Below are positions 38,063 through 49,530 of a stretch of DNA of 64,000 nucleotides, piece by piece. The notes beneath the pieces were generated by a model. The model did not search any database and had not been told where the DNA came from. It saw only the letters and a list, made by a program, of their open reading frames with translations. The translations under genes were made by a program, and so were the position numbers. Origin of the DNA: Streptococcus pneumoniae (lineage in GTDB: Bacteria > Bacillota > Bacilli > Lactobacillales > Streptococcaceae); assembly GCF_001096185.1 (NCBI RefSeq), contig NZ_CRPU01000005.1, positions 62,001 through 126,000 of the forward strand. The letters run 5' to 3'. How positions within the stretch are numbered: the first letter of the stretch is position 1; each line of letters starts with the position of its first letter.

Positions 38063-38140
38063 GTTCACATTTCCCTTCGCCAGTCTTAACTGTATCAGGT
38101 TCAATGGGTATCATCTCAGCTTAAAGCACCCCAAATGTCT
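38063..38140 (-). ncRNA. TPP riboswitch upstream of the tenA-like gene
   Basis: Same aptamer as at 35254-35330 with very few substitutions (for example GGCTTAAGC versus GGCCTAAGC flanks). The 450-base gap between the tenA-like and lctO genes contains this leader, the attenuator, a short remnant (37863-37925) and the lctO terminator. Confidence 0.95.
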
Positions 38141-38253
38141 CTATTATTTAATTACTACACCAGTATAGCAAAAAATGAAAGCCCTAGCAAGATATTTGAC
38201 CGAAAAATATCTTTATATAGTTTTTGATAGCGATTTATTCTTCCAATACACGA

Positions 38254-38280
38254 AGAAAAACCTCCACATCAAGTGGAGGC
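38254..38280 (-). terminator. Intrinsic terminator of lctO
   Basis: GCCTCCACTTGATGTGGAGGTTTTTC on the minus strand. Confidence 0.85.
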
Positions 38281-38291
38281 AAGCTGTTTTA

Positions 38292-39428
38292 TCAATACAA
38301 TTTTAAGTCACGTGGGTCAACTGGGAAGGTTGGGTTGTATGGGTTGTGACGGAGTTTGAAATGTTTGACATCTTCAATAGTCTGAGTTCCAGACAACTGC
38401 ATGACTGTCTTCAATTCTGCATTCAAGTGTTCAAAGACTTGACGCACACCAACACTACCACCGAGAGCCAAGCCATAGATGACAGGGCGGCCAATAGCTA
38501 CTAAGTCTGCTCCTGAAGCCAAGGCTTTAAAGACATGTTGACCACGACGAACACCAGAGTCAAAGACAATTGGCACACGTTTATCAACTGCTTCTGCCAC
38601 TTCTTGAAGCGAGTCAAAGGCAGCTGGTCCACCGTCGATTTGACGACCACCGTGGTTGGTTACCCAGATACCAGAAGCTCCTGCAGCAAGCGAACGTTCA
38701 ACGTCCTCACGGCATTGTGGTCCCTTGACATACACAGGAAGTCCTGAGTATTCAGCGATAAATTCTACATCACGTGGAGACAAGCGTTGTTTAGCTGATT
38801 TGTAAACAAAGTCCATTGATTTACCAGCACCTTCTGGCAGGTATTCTTCAACAATCGGCATGCCAACTGGGAAGACAAAGCCATTACGCTTGTCCACCTC
38901 ACGATTACCCCCTACAGTAGCATCTGCTGTCAAGACAATCGCTTTATAACCTTCAGCCTTCACACGATCCATGATGTGGCGGTTAATGCCATCATCTTTA
39001 CTAAAGTAAAATTGGAACCAATGAGGTGTCCCTTGAAGGGCTTCCGTAATTTCTGGAAGGTCGACAGTAGAGTAAGAGCTGGTTGTATAAAGAGAACCAA
39101 ACTCATGCACACCACGCGCAGTCGCCATTTCACCCTGTTCATTCGCTAATTTATGAGCCGCAACAGGCGCCATAATGATTGGTGAAGACAATTTTTCGCC
39201 TGCAAATTCAATCTCTGTACTTGGATTTTCTACATTGCAAAGTGTATGAGGAACGATGAGCTTGTGATTAAAGGCGCGGATATTCTCACGCAAAGTGAAA
39301 GTATCTTCCGCCCCACTAGCGATATAGCCAAATGCTGCTTTAGGGATAACTTGTTGCGCCATTGGCTCCAAATCATAGGTATTGATGAAATCTACATGGC
39401 CTTCTGCATTGCTTGTTTTGTATGACAT
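38292..39428 (-). CDS. lctO: L-lactate oxidase
   Basis: A 378-residue FMN-dependent alpha-hydroxy-acid oxidase converting L-lactate and O2 to pyruvate and H2O2. Motifs: PIIMAPVAAHKL, LTADATVGGNREVDKRNG, the catalytic His in WVTNHGGRQIDGGPA (near residue 265), and FDSGVRRGQHVFKALASGADLVAIGRP for FMN phosphate. Its pyruvate feeds SpxB. A cre-like element overlaps the promoter region. It is monocistronic with a strong terminator. Confidence 0.95.
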   Translation of the reverse strand: MSYKTSNAEGHVDFINTYDLEPMAQQVIPKAAFGYIASGAEDTFTLRENIRAFNHKLIVPHTLCNVENPSTEIEFAGEKLSSPIIMAPVAAHKLANEQGEMATARGVHEFGSLYTTSSYSTVDLPEITEALQGTPHWFQFYFSKDDGINRHIMDRVKAEGYKAIVLTADATVGGNREVDKRNGFVFPVGMPIVEEYLPEGAGKSMDFVYKSAKQRLSPRDVEFIAEYSGLPVYVKGPQCREDVERSLAAGASGIWVTNHGGRQIDGGPAAFDSLQEVAEAVDKRVPIVFDSGVRRGQHVFKALASGADLVAIGRPVIYGLALGGSVGVRQVFEHLNAELKTVMQLSGTQTIEDVKHFKLRHNPYNPTFPVDPRDLKLY

Positions 39429-39447
39429 AAACTGTCCTCCTTGATTA

Positions 39448-39461
39448 AGTAAGCGTTTGCT
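39448..39461. promoter_or_regulatory. cre-like site upstream of lctO
   Basis: Minus strand AGCAAACGCTTACT, close to the cre consensus (TGNAANCGNWNNCA) and lying between a possible -10 (TATAGT) and the SD AAGGAGG. This is the position expected for CcpA repression. Confidence 0.6.
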
Positions 39462-39800
39462 TTTTACTATACAACTATAATAACTCTTTTTTCAATCATT
39501 TTCAAGAGTTTTGCTTAAAAACCATCTTATTTTTTCATACAATATACTATCCCTACTTTCCTTAAACTCTAAACTTTAGTCTATATTAAGTGAATCGTTG
39601 AGATTTTTTGCTGCCAGGCATTTGAACTACTTTTTTATTTACTGATTCGATCTACTAATGCTATAAAAAAACAAGTGAATAAGACACCAGAACATCCTCT
39701 AATAGGGCTTATGGACTTATATCGATCCCATATATATTGTTTAAGCAAGATACTATCCTAGTTGACGCTAACTTCCTATCCCACTTATTAATTTTTTATT

Positions 39801-39980
39801 TATAGTGAATCTGAACAAATCAATTGGGGGATCCAAGTCAATTTCTAGTACTTTTTGAAAAGTTTCAGCGTACTATCGTAAAATGAAATAAAACATGCGC
39901 AAATTGATTAGGGAATTTAAACCAATTTCTAACAATGTCTTAGAAATCAAAGTGTACTATTTCAACTTCAATACACTATA
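39801..39980. mobile_element. MITE-like dimer with TATAGTG terminal inverted repeats
   Basis: The element begins TATAGTGAAT and ends ATACACTATA, so the ends are inverted repeats (TATAGTG). Inside are two imperfect direct units of about 80 bases: 39816-39898 and 39900-39980. Each starts CAAATYRATTRGGGRAT, followed by CAATTTCTA and GTACTAT. No coding capacity. TA-ended short repeats of this kind are moved by IS630-type transposases in pneumococci (RUP); I cannot confirm the family. The remaining 320 bases of the lctO-lysS gap (39480-39800) show nothing I can assign. Confidence 0.5.
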
Positions 39981-40016
39981 CTTCATTTTCTCCTTAAATT
40001 CAGTCTCTTTTTGCAT

Positions 40017-40046
40017 CGAAAAATCCTCTGGCAAGTACCAGAGGAT
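40017..40046 (-). terminator. Intrinsic terminator of lysS
   Basis: Minus strand ATCCTCTGG-TACTTG-CCAGAGGATTTTT. Confidence 0.88.
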
Positions 40047-40052
40047 AAGAAT

Positions 40053-41552
<1,500 letters not shown>

Positions 41553-41914
41553 CTAGATTTACTCAAAATTGAATACAATGAGTCTTTTTTGCGATACTCC
41601 CATTTTATCATAAATAAGCAAGAAATTCACGGATAATCTTTCAAAACCAAAAAGAACTTGACACCAAAATCACTGAAAAGACTGGGATAAGCAAGAAATT
41701 TCAACATCTCAGAAAAGGGATCTGACAATATTTATGGATTATACTTTAACCCTTGTAACTTTCATGACGTGTGCTACTTTTTATATAAGAGCAAGCCAAG
41801 CAAATCTAAAACTGAAACAATTGACGTAAAAAACATTAACAACTTGAATCTTGTCATTCATACACCTGATATGACAGAATAGTATAATTTTTAACCTTTT
41901 AGTCTTTTGATTTT

Positions 41915-42547
41915 TTACACCTCTTGCCAAGTTTCTTGGTCTTCCTTAAAGCGTTTTAGGAGGTCGAGTCCTTCTGGTGTGATGTAACCTTCTTCTTGGG
42001 CTAGATGGATAAGCTCGCTATAGTTTGAAAGTGTCACCAATTTCACACCAGCATCCGCAAAGTTTTTGTCTGCTTTTGGCAATTGGTAGCTGAAAATCGC
42101 TACAACTCCAAGCACATCTGCTCCTTCGCGTTTAGCTGCGGCTACGGCTTCAAGAACTGAACCGCCAGTTGAAATAAGGTCTTCAACCACTACTATTTTT
42201 TGACCCTGAGCTACGCGACCTTCGATTTGATTACCAGCTCCGTGGTCTTTTGGTTTGCTACGGATATAGGCAAAAGGTAGATTCATCTTATCAGCAATAA
42301 TAGCTCCGTGAGGAATCCCTGCTGTCGCAGTTCCTGCAATCACTTCAACCTCTGGAAAGGCTTCTTTAATAGCTTCCACAAAGCCATTTTCAATTAGGGT
42401 ACGAGTTTCTGGATAGGCTAATGTCACACGATTATCAGTATAAATCGGCGACTTGATACCAGATGCCCAAGTGAAAGGCTCCTCTGGTTTGAGGTAAACG
42501 GCTTGAATTTTCAAGAGGTGGCTAGCGATATCTTTAGCAAGTGTCAC
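41915..42547 (-). CDS. pyrE: Orotate phosphoribosyltransferase
   Basis: A 210-residue PRTase that forms OMP from orotate and PRPP. The PRPP loop is [16 protein letters not shown] (about 120-135), and the flexible loop is [15 protein letters not shown]. It is second in the pyrFE operon, 33 bases after pyrF, under the PyrR-type attenuator upstream of pyrF. Confidence 0.95.
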   Translation of the reverse strand: MTLAKDIASHLLKIQAVYLKPEEPFTWASGIKSPIYTDNRVTLAYPETRTLIENGFVEAIKEAFPEVEVIAGTATAGIPHGAIIADKMNLPFAYIRSKPKDHGAGNQIEGRVAQGQKIVVVEDLISTGGSVLEAVAAAKREGADVLGVVAIFSYQLPKADKNFADAGVKLVTLSNYSELIHLAQEEGYITPEGLDLLKRFKEDQETWQEV

Positions 42548-42580
42548 GGTCTTCTCCTTTTATTTTTCTAATCTAGTTCT

Positions 42581-43282
42581 TTAATTCCAGTCCTGTGTCC
42601 ATTCATCCTTGATGGCATGATAAGCTGCAACAGGATCCTCAGCTTGGGTAATGGGACGTCCCACTACGATATAGTCACTACCGATTTGATAGGCATCAGC
42701 AGGTGTCATGACGCGTTTTTGGTCTCCAACAGCAGCTCCCTGAGGACGAATGCCCGGTGTTAGACAGATAAAATCTGGATTGGTAGCCTGCTTGATGACT
42801 TGCACTTCCTGAGCCGAGCAAACGACACCATCCAAACCCGCTTCAGCTGTCTTCTTGGCATAGTGGATCACTGACTCCTGCAGGCTGGTTTGGATATTTT
42901 GAAAATCCTGCATCTGAGCTTCTGAGGTTGAGGTCAGCTGAGTGACAGCAATCAATTTTGCTTGACTTCCAAGACCTTCACGCGCCGCCTTCATCATCTC
43001 TACGCCGCCAGCAGCATGAACATTGGTCATATCCACACCAAGCTGAGACAGGACCTTCATGGCTGACTTTACTGTATTAGGAATGTCATGCAGCTTGAGG
43101 TCCAAAAAGACACTGTGCCCCAGACCTTTCAAGTAAGACACAATCTCAGGCCCCGTTGCGTAATAGAGCTCCATCCCTACCTTGAGATAAAGGCTTTCTT
43201 CTGCTGGAAAAAGAGCTAAAAATTCCTTGACTGCCTCAAAACTAGGAAAATCAAGAGCAATAACTGGACGATGTTCTCGCAT
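42581..43282 (-). CDS. pyrF: Orotidine-5'-phosphate decarboxylase
   Basis: A 233-residue TIM-barrel enzyme converting OMP to UMP. The catalytic DxKxxDI motif is visible as [10 protein letters not shown] (about residue 60). ALDFPS at the N-terminus and [10 protein letters not shown] at the C-terminus line the active site. Its 5' leader carries a PyrR-type attenuator. Confidence 0.95.
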   Translation of the reverse strand: MREHRPVIALDFPSFEAVKEFLALFPAEESLYLKVGMELYYATGPEIVSYLKGLGHSVFLDLKLHDIPNTVKSAMKVLSQLGVDMTNVHAAGGVEMMKAAREGLGSQAKLIAVTQLTSTSEAQMQDFQNIQTSLQESVIHYAKKTAEAGLDGVVCSAQEVQVIKQATNPDFICLTPGIRPQGAAVGDQKRVMTPADAYQIGSDYIVVGRPITQAEDPVAAYHAIKDEWTQDWN

Positions 43283-43334
43283 AGGTTTCTCCTTTTACCT
43301 TTGCTAGTGAGAGAGTCTGGCCACAAGAAGGCAC

Positions 43335-43424
43335 GAAAAAAGGAACCTGCCAACAGCAAGGTTCCACGAAAAATGGGTAGTCTCCACCCTTTCACCGTCT
43401 AACCTTAGCTGCCTCTCTGGACTG
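43335..43424 (-). promoter_or_regulatory. PyrR-type attenuator upstream of pyrF
   Basis: Minus strand: CAGTCCAGAGAGGCAGCTAAGG (43424 downward) matches the PyrR RNA-binding loop (UCCAGAGAGG). It is followed by an intrinsic terminator GGAACCTTGCTGTTGGCAGGTTCCTTTTTT (43365-43335). UMP-bound PyrR would favour the terminator. Confidence 0.88.
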
Positions 43425-43442
43425 CTTTAAAGGTTTTTTACT

Positions 43443-43471
43443 ATTCTATTATTTCTACTAGCACTTGTCAA
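43443..43471 (-). promoter_or_regulatory. Promoter of pyrFE
   Basis: TTGACA (43471-43466), 17-base spacer, TAGAAT (43448-43443). Confidence 0.85.
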
Positions 43472-43514
43472 GTAAAAACATGGAAACTAAAGAGCTATAG
43501 GAGAAAAGGTAAGC

Positions 43515-44714
43515 CTAGCGACGCGATGAACGCTGACTTGTTTGGTTTCGATTGCTCTCTTCCTCCAGCTTTTTCTTCTCTTCTTCCTGTTTTTTCTCGG
43601 CTTCCTTAGCCTCTTGTTTGGCTTTTTCCTCAGCTTCCATAATCAATTTATCCGCTACAGTGTAACTGTAAATTCCAGCTTCCATGTCGACCACACTCGG
43701 TTCTGACAATTGTGGCTTAATCTTGCTGTAATAAGGCAGTTTCTTACTCATTTCAGAAAGGGGAACCAAGACTTCGTCCGAATCATTCATAGTCAATCGA
43801 ATTAAATCTGATGTGACCTTGCTTGGGGCTAGTTCCACTTTTTGGATAGCAGACTTGAGTTCTGGGCTAATTTGAGCAAGTTCTGAGACAAAAGCCTTGA
43901 TTTGTTCACTATCATTAAAAAGAACTGATATATAAGTTTCTGGCAGACTCACCAAACTTACCGCACTGGTCTCAAGCTGACCACTGGAAAGAATAGGATA
44001 ATGATTTTCTCCAGAAACATAGTAGGCCACAATATCGTATTCCTTGACCTTTATAGTAAACTTGGTTGGAAATTGATAAACAAGCTGAGCTGATTCAACC
44101 CAATAATTAGACTTGATCTGCTCTTCATATTTTGCCTTATCTAGCAGAAGGTTAATCGTATAATCCGAATCCTGAATGCCTGAAGCCTGTAGAATATCAT
44201 CAGCCGTAGTTTGCACCGTTCCCTCAACACGGTTATCCTTCGTGGTCGCATAAGGACTGAGCAAATAAGCAGAGACAATCAATAAAAGCAGACTTGGAAA
44301 TAAAATCGTGAAGGCTCGTAAGATATGGAGGCCAGGAATCTTTGCTTTGGATGGTTTTTCCTTTGTAGCCTTTTTAGCAAACTGTTTATCCTGGTCCTCG
44401 CCCTCTTTAGACTCTGATTCTTCTATCTCTTCTTCCTCTTTGTCACCCTCTGAGGATGCTACTTTTTCTTCAGACTCTTCCTTAGCTGATTCTGAGTCTT
44501 TTGAATCAGATTCACTCTCTTGGTCCTCGGTTGCATCTGACTTTTCAGATTTTGAAGCCATTCGAGCTTGTCTTTCCTTTTCTTTCTCCTCAGCTAGGGC
44601 CGCCTCTTCTTCAGCCTTCTTTTTTAGATATTCTTGGTTTCGTTTCTGCCATTCTGATAACTCTTTCAATTCTTCGAGGATTTCTTTGCCCTCATTTTTC
44701 TTATCTTTTGACAT
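43515..44714 (-). CDS. divIB: Cell division protein DivIB (FtsQ-like)
   Basis: A 399-residue bitopic membrane protein of the divisome. Residues 1-125 are a very acidic/basic, low-complexity cytoplasmic region (Glu/Lys/Ser runs), about 130-152 the single transmembrane helix, about 155-225 the POTRA domain (DNRVEGTVQTTADDILQ), then the beta domain and an extracellular Glu/Lys-rich tail ending RSSRR. It is third in the murD-murG-divIB cluster and 9 bases behind murG. Confidence 0.92.
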   Translation of the reverse strand: MSKDKKNEGKEILEELKELSEWQKRNQEYLKKKAEEEAALAEEKEKERQARMASKSEKSDATEDQESESDSKDSESAKEESEEKVASSEGDKEEEEIEESESKEGEDQDKQFAKKATKEKPSKAKIPGLHILRAFTILFPSLLLLIVSAYLLSPYATTKDNRVEGTVQTTADDILQASGIQDSDYTINLLLDKAKYEEQIKSNYWVESAQLVYQFPTKFTIKVKEYDIVAYYVSGENHYPILSSGQLETSAVSLVSLPETYISVLFNDSEQIKAFVSELAQISPELKSAIQKVELAPSKVTSDLIRLTMNDSDEVLVPLSEMSKKLPYYSKIKPQLSEPSVVDMEAGIYSYTVADKLIMEAEEKAKQEAKEAEKKQEEEKKKLEEESNRNQTSQRSSRR

Positions 44715-44723
44715 TTACTTTCC

Positions 44724-45782
44724 TTATGATAAATCTTTTTTCAACAATTGATAAAAATCTGCTAGAGATTTCAATTCCTTAGAAGCCTTCATCTTGGCTT
44801 GATAATCTTCCTTGTGGCTTAGTAAGTGAGAAAGCTTCTCTTCCAAACTATCCAAGGTCAAATCACTTTCTTGAAGCTCTTCTGCATAGCCTTTTTTTAC
44901 AAAGTAGGCTGCATTTTCAATCTGGTCACCACGACTTGCTTCACGACCAAGTGGCACTATAACATGTAATTTTGCCATGGCCAAGAGCTCAAAAATCGTA
45001 TTGGCACCACCACGTGTCACAACAATATCAGCCAATTCCATCAAGGGTTGATAGAGATTGGTCACATAGTCAACACGAAAAAGATTTTGGCTCAACTCGT
45101 TCAGGCTAGAATCTCCCGTTAGATTGATAATATTGTAGCGTTCTGCCAATTCTTTCTTATGGTCTGTCACCAATTGGTTAAAGACACGAGCACCTGCAGA
45201 ACCACCGACAAACAATACAGTTGGCAATTGGGGATTAAAGTGGGTTTGAATATCCACCAATTCATCTGGTTCTGGACTTTTTTGGTCTGAAACCTTGGTC
45301 ACTGCTCCCACATGCTCAACCTTAGACAAACTTGAAGCTTGCTCAAAGGTTGAATACATCTTCGTCGCAAATTTATAGGCGATTTTATTGGCCAAGCCCA
45401 TAGACAGGTCAGATTCATGAATAAAGACAGGCACTCCAGACACACGCGCAGCGATAACAGGCGGTACTGAGACAAAGCCTCCCTTTGAAAAAAGAGCCTG
45501 TGGACGAAGTCGCAACATGATAAAGAGAGATTGGATAATTCCCCAACCAACTTTGAAGACGTCCAGCATATTTTGCCAAGAGAAATAGCGACGCAATTTC
45601 CCAGTCGCAATGGAATGGAAGGTGACATCTAGACCTGACTTGAGGATTTCTTGGTGTTCGATGCCACGTTTATCTCCGATATAGTGGACTTCCCAGCCAT
45701 CTTCGATGAACTTGGACATTAACAAAAGGTTGAGCGTCACGTGTCCAACCGTCCCCCCACCTGTAAAGACAATTTTTTTCAT
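44724..45782 (-). CDS. murG: UDP-GlcNAc:lipid I N-acetylglucosaminyltransferase
   Basis: A 352-residue GT28 enzyme converting lipid I to lipid II at the inner membrane face. The N-terminal glycine loop is GGGTVGH, where the family usually has GGTGGH; GTVGH is what I recall for streptococci. The second loop is [11 protein letters not shown] (near 190), and [15 protein letters not shown] contains the nucleotide-sugar site. One base separates it from murD. Confidence 0.95.
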   Translation of the reverse strand: MKKIVFTGGGTVGHVTLNLLLMSKFIEDGWEVHYIGDKRGIEHQEILKSGLDVTFHSIATGKLRRYFSWQNMLDVFKVGWGIIQSLFIMLRLRPQALFSKGGFVSVPPVIAARVSGVPVFIHESDLSMGLANKIAYKFATKMYSTFEQASSLSKVEHVGAVTKVSDQKSPEPDELVDIQTHFNPQLPTVLFVGGSAGARVFNQLVTDHKKELAERYNIINLTGDSSLNELSQNLFRVDYVTNLYQPLMELADIVVTRGGANTIFELLAMAKLHVIVPLGREASRGDQIENAAYFVKKGYAEELQESDLTLDSLEEKLSHLLSHKEDYQAKMKASKELKSLADFYQLLKKDLS

Positions 45783-45783
45783 A

Positions 45784-47136
45784 TTATTCCTTTAACTCCG
45801 CTACTGTGTCGATAAAGAGGTCGCCACGTACTTCAAAGTTAGCATACATATCCCAGCTAGCATTAGCAGGACTGAGAAGGACTACATCTCCTTGAGTCGC
45901 AAGCTCGTAGGCCTTGCGGGTCGCATCAGCAATATCAGTCGCATCCACATATGCCACACCAGCCTTATCTGCTGCCCGTTTGACACGTTCTGCAGACTGA
46001 CCCAGGATGACCATCTTCTTGAGTCCAGTAATATCTGGCACCAATTCGTCAAACTCATTGCCACGGTCCAAACCACCTGCAATCAAAATGACCTTGCTGT
46101 TGTCAAATCCTGACAAGGCTTTTTGAGTAGCCAAGATATTGGTTGACTTACTGTCATTATAGAATTTGACACCCTTGATTTCATCCACAAATTGGAGACG
46201 GTGTTTGACACCACCGAAGGCTGAAAGAGTTTCCTTGATGGTTTGGTTGTCTACACCACGAAGCTTGGCTACAGCAATGGTCGCAAGGGCATTTTCTACA
46301 TTGTGGCTACCTGGAACTCCGATTTCATTCGCTGCCATGACTACTTCCCCACGGAAGTAGAGTTGACCATCTTCCAGATAAGCTCCATCAACCTTTTCAA
46401 GTGTTGAGAATGGTACAACAGTGGCTTGTGTTTTAGTAGCCAATTCTTTTGGCAAGTCTTGGTTAAAGTTCAAGACCAGGAAATCAGCTGCTGTCATCTT
46501 GTTTTGGATATTCCACTTGGCTGCTACATATTCCTCAAATGAACCATGATAATCGATATGAGTTGGCATGAGGTTGGTAATAACCGCAATCTCTGGATGA
46601 AATTCTTGAACGCCCATGAGTTGGAAAGAAGAAAGTTCCATGACAAGCGTATCCTTGTCTGTCGCAGTTTGAGCCACTTGACTGGCAGGATAGCCGATAT
46701 TTCCTGATAAAAGACCATGTTGGCCAGCAGCAGTCAAAACGTCCCCAATCATGGTCGTTGTGGTTGTTTTACCGTTCGAACCAGTAATACCAACAATCGG
46801 TGCTTCTGAAATCAAATAAGCCAATTCCACCTCAGTCAAGACTGGAATTCCCTTGGCCAAAGCCTTTTCAATCATGGGATTGCTGTAAGGAATGCCTGGA
46901 TTTTTCACCATCAGAGCAAACTCTTCATCCAAGAGTTCCAAAGGATGACCACCTGTGATAACCTTGATCCCTTCTTCCAGCAAACTTTGGGCAGCGGGAT
47001 TGTCCTCAAAAGGTTTTCCGTCATTTACCGTCACAATGGCACCCAGCTTATCCAACAAACGAGCTGCGGATTCACCAGACTTGGCCAAACCTAAAACAAG
47101 GACTTTCTTATTTTTAAATTGATCTATTACTTTCAT
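45784..47136 (-). CDS. murD: UDP-N-acetylmuramoylalanine--D-glutamate ligase
   Basis: A 450-residue Mur ligase adding D-Glu to UDP-MurNAc-L-Ala. Motifs: [17 protein letters not shown] at the N-terminal Rossmann domain, the P-loop [12 protein letters not shown] (about 115), and the C-terminal DRGNEFDEL and [19 protein letters not shown]. First gene of the murD-murG-divIB cluster, with SD GGAG upstream. Confidence 0.95.
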   Translation of the reverse strand: MKVIDQFKNKKVLVLGLAKSGESAARLLDKLGAIVTVNDGKPFEDNPAAQSLLEEGIKVITGGHPLELLDEEFALMVKNPGIPYSNPMIEKALAKGIPVLTEVELAYLISEAPIVGITGSNGKTTTTTMIGDVLTAAGQHGLLSGNIGYPASQVAQTATDKDTLVMELSSFQLMGVQEFHPEIAVITNLMPTHIDYHGSFEEYVAAKWNIQNKMTAADFLVLNFNQDLPKELATKTQATVVPFSTLEKVDGAYLEDGQLYFRGEVVMAANEIGVPGSHNVENALATIAVAKLRGVDNQTIKETLSAFGGVKHRLQFVDEIKGVKFYNDSKSTNILATQKALSGFDNSKVILIAGGLDRGNEFDELVPDITGLKKMVILGQSAERVKRAADKAGVAYVDATDIADATRKAYELATQGDVVLLSPANASWDMYANFEVRGDLFIDTVAELKE

Positions 47137-47225
47137 GTCTCGAACTCCATTTCTACTCCTACTATTTTACCATTTTTATGGAAATAATTCTAAACGAAAA
47201 TGCTCAGATTCAGCATTCTAACAAG

Positions 47226-47257
47226 CAAAAAAAGAGAGCCAAAACTCTCTTTTTTAT
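47226..47257 (-). terminator. Intrinsic terminator after the DUF3165 gene
   Basis: AAAAAAGAGAG-TTTTGG-CTCTCTTTTTTT hairpin on the minus strand, beginning at the stop codon. Confidence 0.85.
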
Positions 47258-47508
47258 CTTCTTTTACTTTTTTTGACTGGCATGAGTGTGATGTCTCTCA
47301 CACTAAAGTAAGCTAGGATTAACATGGCTATTGCTAGGAACATTTCTGTTGGTAATTGAAAAATTTTCAGAAAAGATAGAGCCAATAAAATCAAGAGTGC
47401 CACTAAAATACATACCATAGCGACGATATTGACTGTCCCTTTAATGCTTTCTGGTGTCGCAAATACATAGAGTAGAAGCAGTAAAATTCCTAGGACTAAA
47501 TAAACCAT
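47254..47508 (-). CDS. DUF3165 family small membrane protein
   Basis: An 84-residue protein with three hydrophobic segments (residues 1-17, 24-48, 52-70) and a basic tail KKSKRR. It matches the streptococcal DUF3165 family; function unknown. It follows typA by 19 bases and is probably co-transcribed with it. Confidence 0.75.
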   Translation of the reverse strand: MVYLVLGILLLLLYVFATPESIKGTVNIVAMVCILVALLILLALSFLKIFQLPTEMFLAIAMLILAYFSVRDITLMPVKKSKRR

Positions 47509-47527
47509 CTTTCTCTCTTTCTAGCTC

Positions 47528-49369
47528 TTATTCAGCTGATTTTTTCTTCTTGTTAGCTTTCTCACGCTCTGCCTTGTTAAGGATTTGTTTACGCAAACGG
47601 ATAGACTCAGGCGTTACTTCCATGTACTCATCGTCGTTCAAGAACTCAAGAGACTCTTCAAGAGTCAAAATACGAGGTGTCTTGATAACAGCTGTTTGGT
47701 CCTTAGTAGCTGAACGAACGTTGGTCATTTGTTTAGCCTTAGTGATGTTAACTGTCAAGTCATTTTCACGAGAGTTTTCACCGATGATCATTCCTTCATA
47801 AACCTCAGTACCTGGGTTGACAAAAATCGTACCACGTTCTTCGATAGACATGATTGAGTAAGTTGTAGCCTTACCAGCATCGATAGAAACAAGGGCACCA
47901 CGGTGACGACCACCAATTTCACCTGGAATCAATGGCAAGTATTGGTCGAAGGTATGGTTCATGATACCGTAACCACGAGTCATTGACAAGAACTCAGTTG
48001 AGTATCCAATCAAACCACGCGCAGGAACAAGGAAGACCAAACGAGTTTGACCATTACCAGTTGAAATCATATCCAACATTTCACCCTTACGTTCAGAAAG
48101 GCTTTGGATAACAGACCCTTGGTATTCTTCTGGAGTGTCGATTTGAACACGTTCAAATGGCTCACATTTAACACCGTCGATTTCTTTTACGATAACTTCT
48201 GGACGAGATACTTGAAGCTCATAGCCCTCACGACGCATTGTTTCGATAAGGATTGACAAGTGCAATTCTCCACGTCCTGAAACAGTCCATTTATCTGGTG
48301 AATCAGTTGGGTCAACACGAAGGGAAACGTCTGTTTGCAATTCTGCCTGCAGGCGTTCTTCCACCTTACGAGAAGTTACCCATTTACCTTCTTTACCAGC
48401 AAATGGTGAGTTGTTAACCAAGAAAGTCATTTGAAGGGTTGGCTCATCGATGTGTAGGATTGGAAGAGCTTCTACTGCATCTGTCGGAGTGATGGTTTCA
48501 CCGACAAAGATATCTTCCATACCAGAAACGGCAATCAAGTCACCCGCTTTGGCTTCTTGGATTTCACGACGTTCCAAACCAAAGAAACCGAAGAGTTTTG
48601 TAACACGGAAGTTTTTAGTTGTACCGTCAAGTTTAGAAAGGGTAACTTGGTCCCCAACCTTAACTGTACCACGGAAGACACGACCGATACCGATACGTCC
48701 AACGAAGTCATTGTAGTCCAAAAGTGACACTTGGAACTGCAAAGGCTCATCTGAGTTATCTACTGGAGCTGGGATATGGTCGATAATCGTGTCAAAGATT
48801 GGTGCCATAGTAGTTTCTTGATCAGCTGGATCATCTGACAATGAAGAAGTTCCGTTGATCGCTGATGCATAGACCACTGGGAAGTCAAGCTGGTCGTCAT
48901 CTGCACCAAGCTCGATGAAAAGTTCCAAGACTTCGTCCACTACTTCTGCTGGACGAGCTGATGGTTTATCGATTTTGTTAACAACCACGATTGGGACAAG
49001 GTCTTGTTCCAAGGCTTTTTTCAATACGAAACGAGTCTGTGGCATGGTTCCTTCGTAGGCATCTACAACCAAGACAACACCGTCAACCATTTTCATGATA
49101 CGCTCAACTTCTCCACCGAAGTCCGCGTGTCCTGGTGTGTCCATGATGTTGATACGAGTTCCGTTGTAGGCAACAGCTGTATTTTTAGCAAGGATGGTAA
49201 TTCCACGCTCTTTCTCGATATCATTTGAGTCCATGGCACGCTCTGCCAATTCAGTACGTGCATCAAGCGTTTCTGATTGTTTCAATAATTCGTCAACGAG
49301 GGTTGTTTTACCGTGGTCAACGTGGGCGATAATCGCAATGTTACGGATATCTTCTCTTAATTTTGTCAT
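47528..49369 (-). CDS. typA: Ribosome-associated GTPase TypA/BipA
   Basis: A 613-residue translational GTPase. The G domain holds [29 protein letters not shown] and [10 protein letters not shown]; domains II, III/V and the BipA-specific C-terminal domain ([12 protein letters not shown]) follow. It acts on the 50S subunit in assembly and stress adaptation. I start at [10 protein letters not shown], 6 bases behind AGAGGAAATC; a longer frame adds 7 residues with no ribosome site. Confidence 0.95.
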   Translation of the reverse strand: MTKLREDIRNIAIIAHVDHGKTTLVDELLKQSETLDARTELAERAMDSNDIEKERGITILAKNTAVAYNGTRINIMDTPGHADFGGEVERIMKMVDGVVLVVDAYEGTMPQTRFVLKKALEQDLVPIVVVNKIDKPSARPAEVVDEVLELFIELGADDDQLDFPVVYASAINGTSSLSDDPADQETTMAPIFDTIIDHIPAPVDNSDEPLQFQVSLLDYNDFVGRIGIGRVFRGTVKVGDQVTLSKLDGTTKNFRVTKLFGFFGLERREIQEAKAGDLIAVSGMEDIFVGETITPTDAVEALPILHIDEPTLQMTFLVNNSPFAGKEGKWVTSRKVEERLQAELQTDVSLRVDPTDSPDKWTVSGRGELHLSILIETMRREGYELQVSRPEVIVKEIDGVKCEPFERVQIDTPEEYQGSVIQSLSERKGEMLDMISTGNGQTRLVFLVPARGLIGYSTEFLSMTRGYGIMNHTFDQYLPLIPGEIGGRHRGALVSIDAGKATTYSIMSIEERGTIFVNPGTEVYEGMIIGENSRENDLTVNITKAKQMTNVRSATKDQTAVIKTPRILTLEESLEFLNDDEYMEVTPESIRLRKQILNKAEREKANKKKKSAE

Positions 49370-49512
49370 GATTTCCTCTATAATATTCAAAATTTATTTT
49401 CTAACTGAACGATTATACCATAATTTCAAGTAAATAACATAATTCAAGCAAGTGTAAATGTTTTCACTCTGCTTTTCTTTTCACGTCAAGTCTTTTCAAA
49501 GTAAGAGACTTA

Positions 49513-49521
49513 TGATAAGAT
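49513..49521 (+). promoter_or_regulatory. Extended -10 nine bases before the pseudouridine synthase ATG
   Basis: TGATAAGAT ends at 49521 and the ATG is at 49531. No Shine-Dalgarno sequence fits between them. Confidence 0.5.
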
Positions 49522-49530
49522 AGGCACAGT

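Noticed and set aside
41733-41828. 31-codon plus-strand frame between pyrE and lysS
   Set aside because: A hydrophobic start is visible but there is no SD and no recognisable family; could be a degraded fragment.
44308-44751. 147-codon Ser/Phe-rich plus-strand frame
   Set aside because: Antisense of the Glu/Lys-rich region of divIB, a typical artefact of low-complexity coding sequence.
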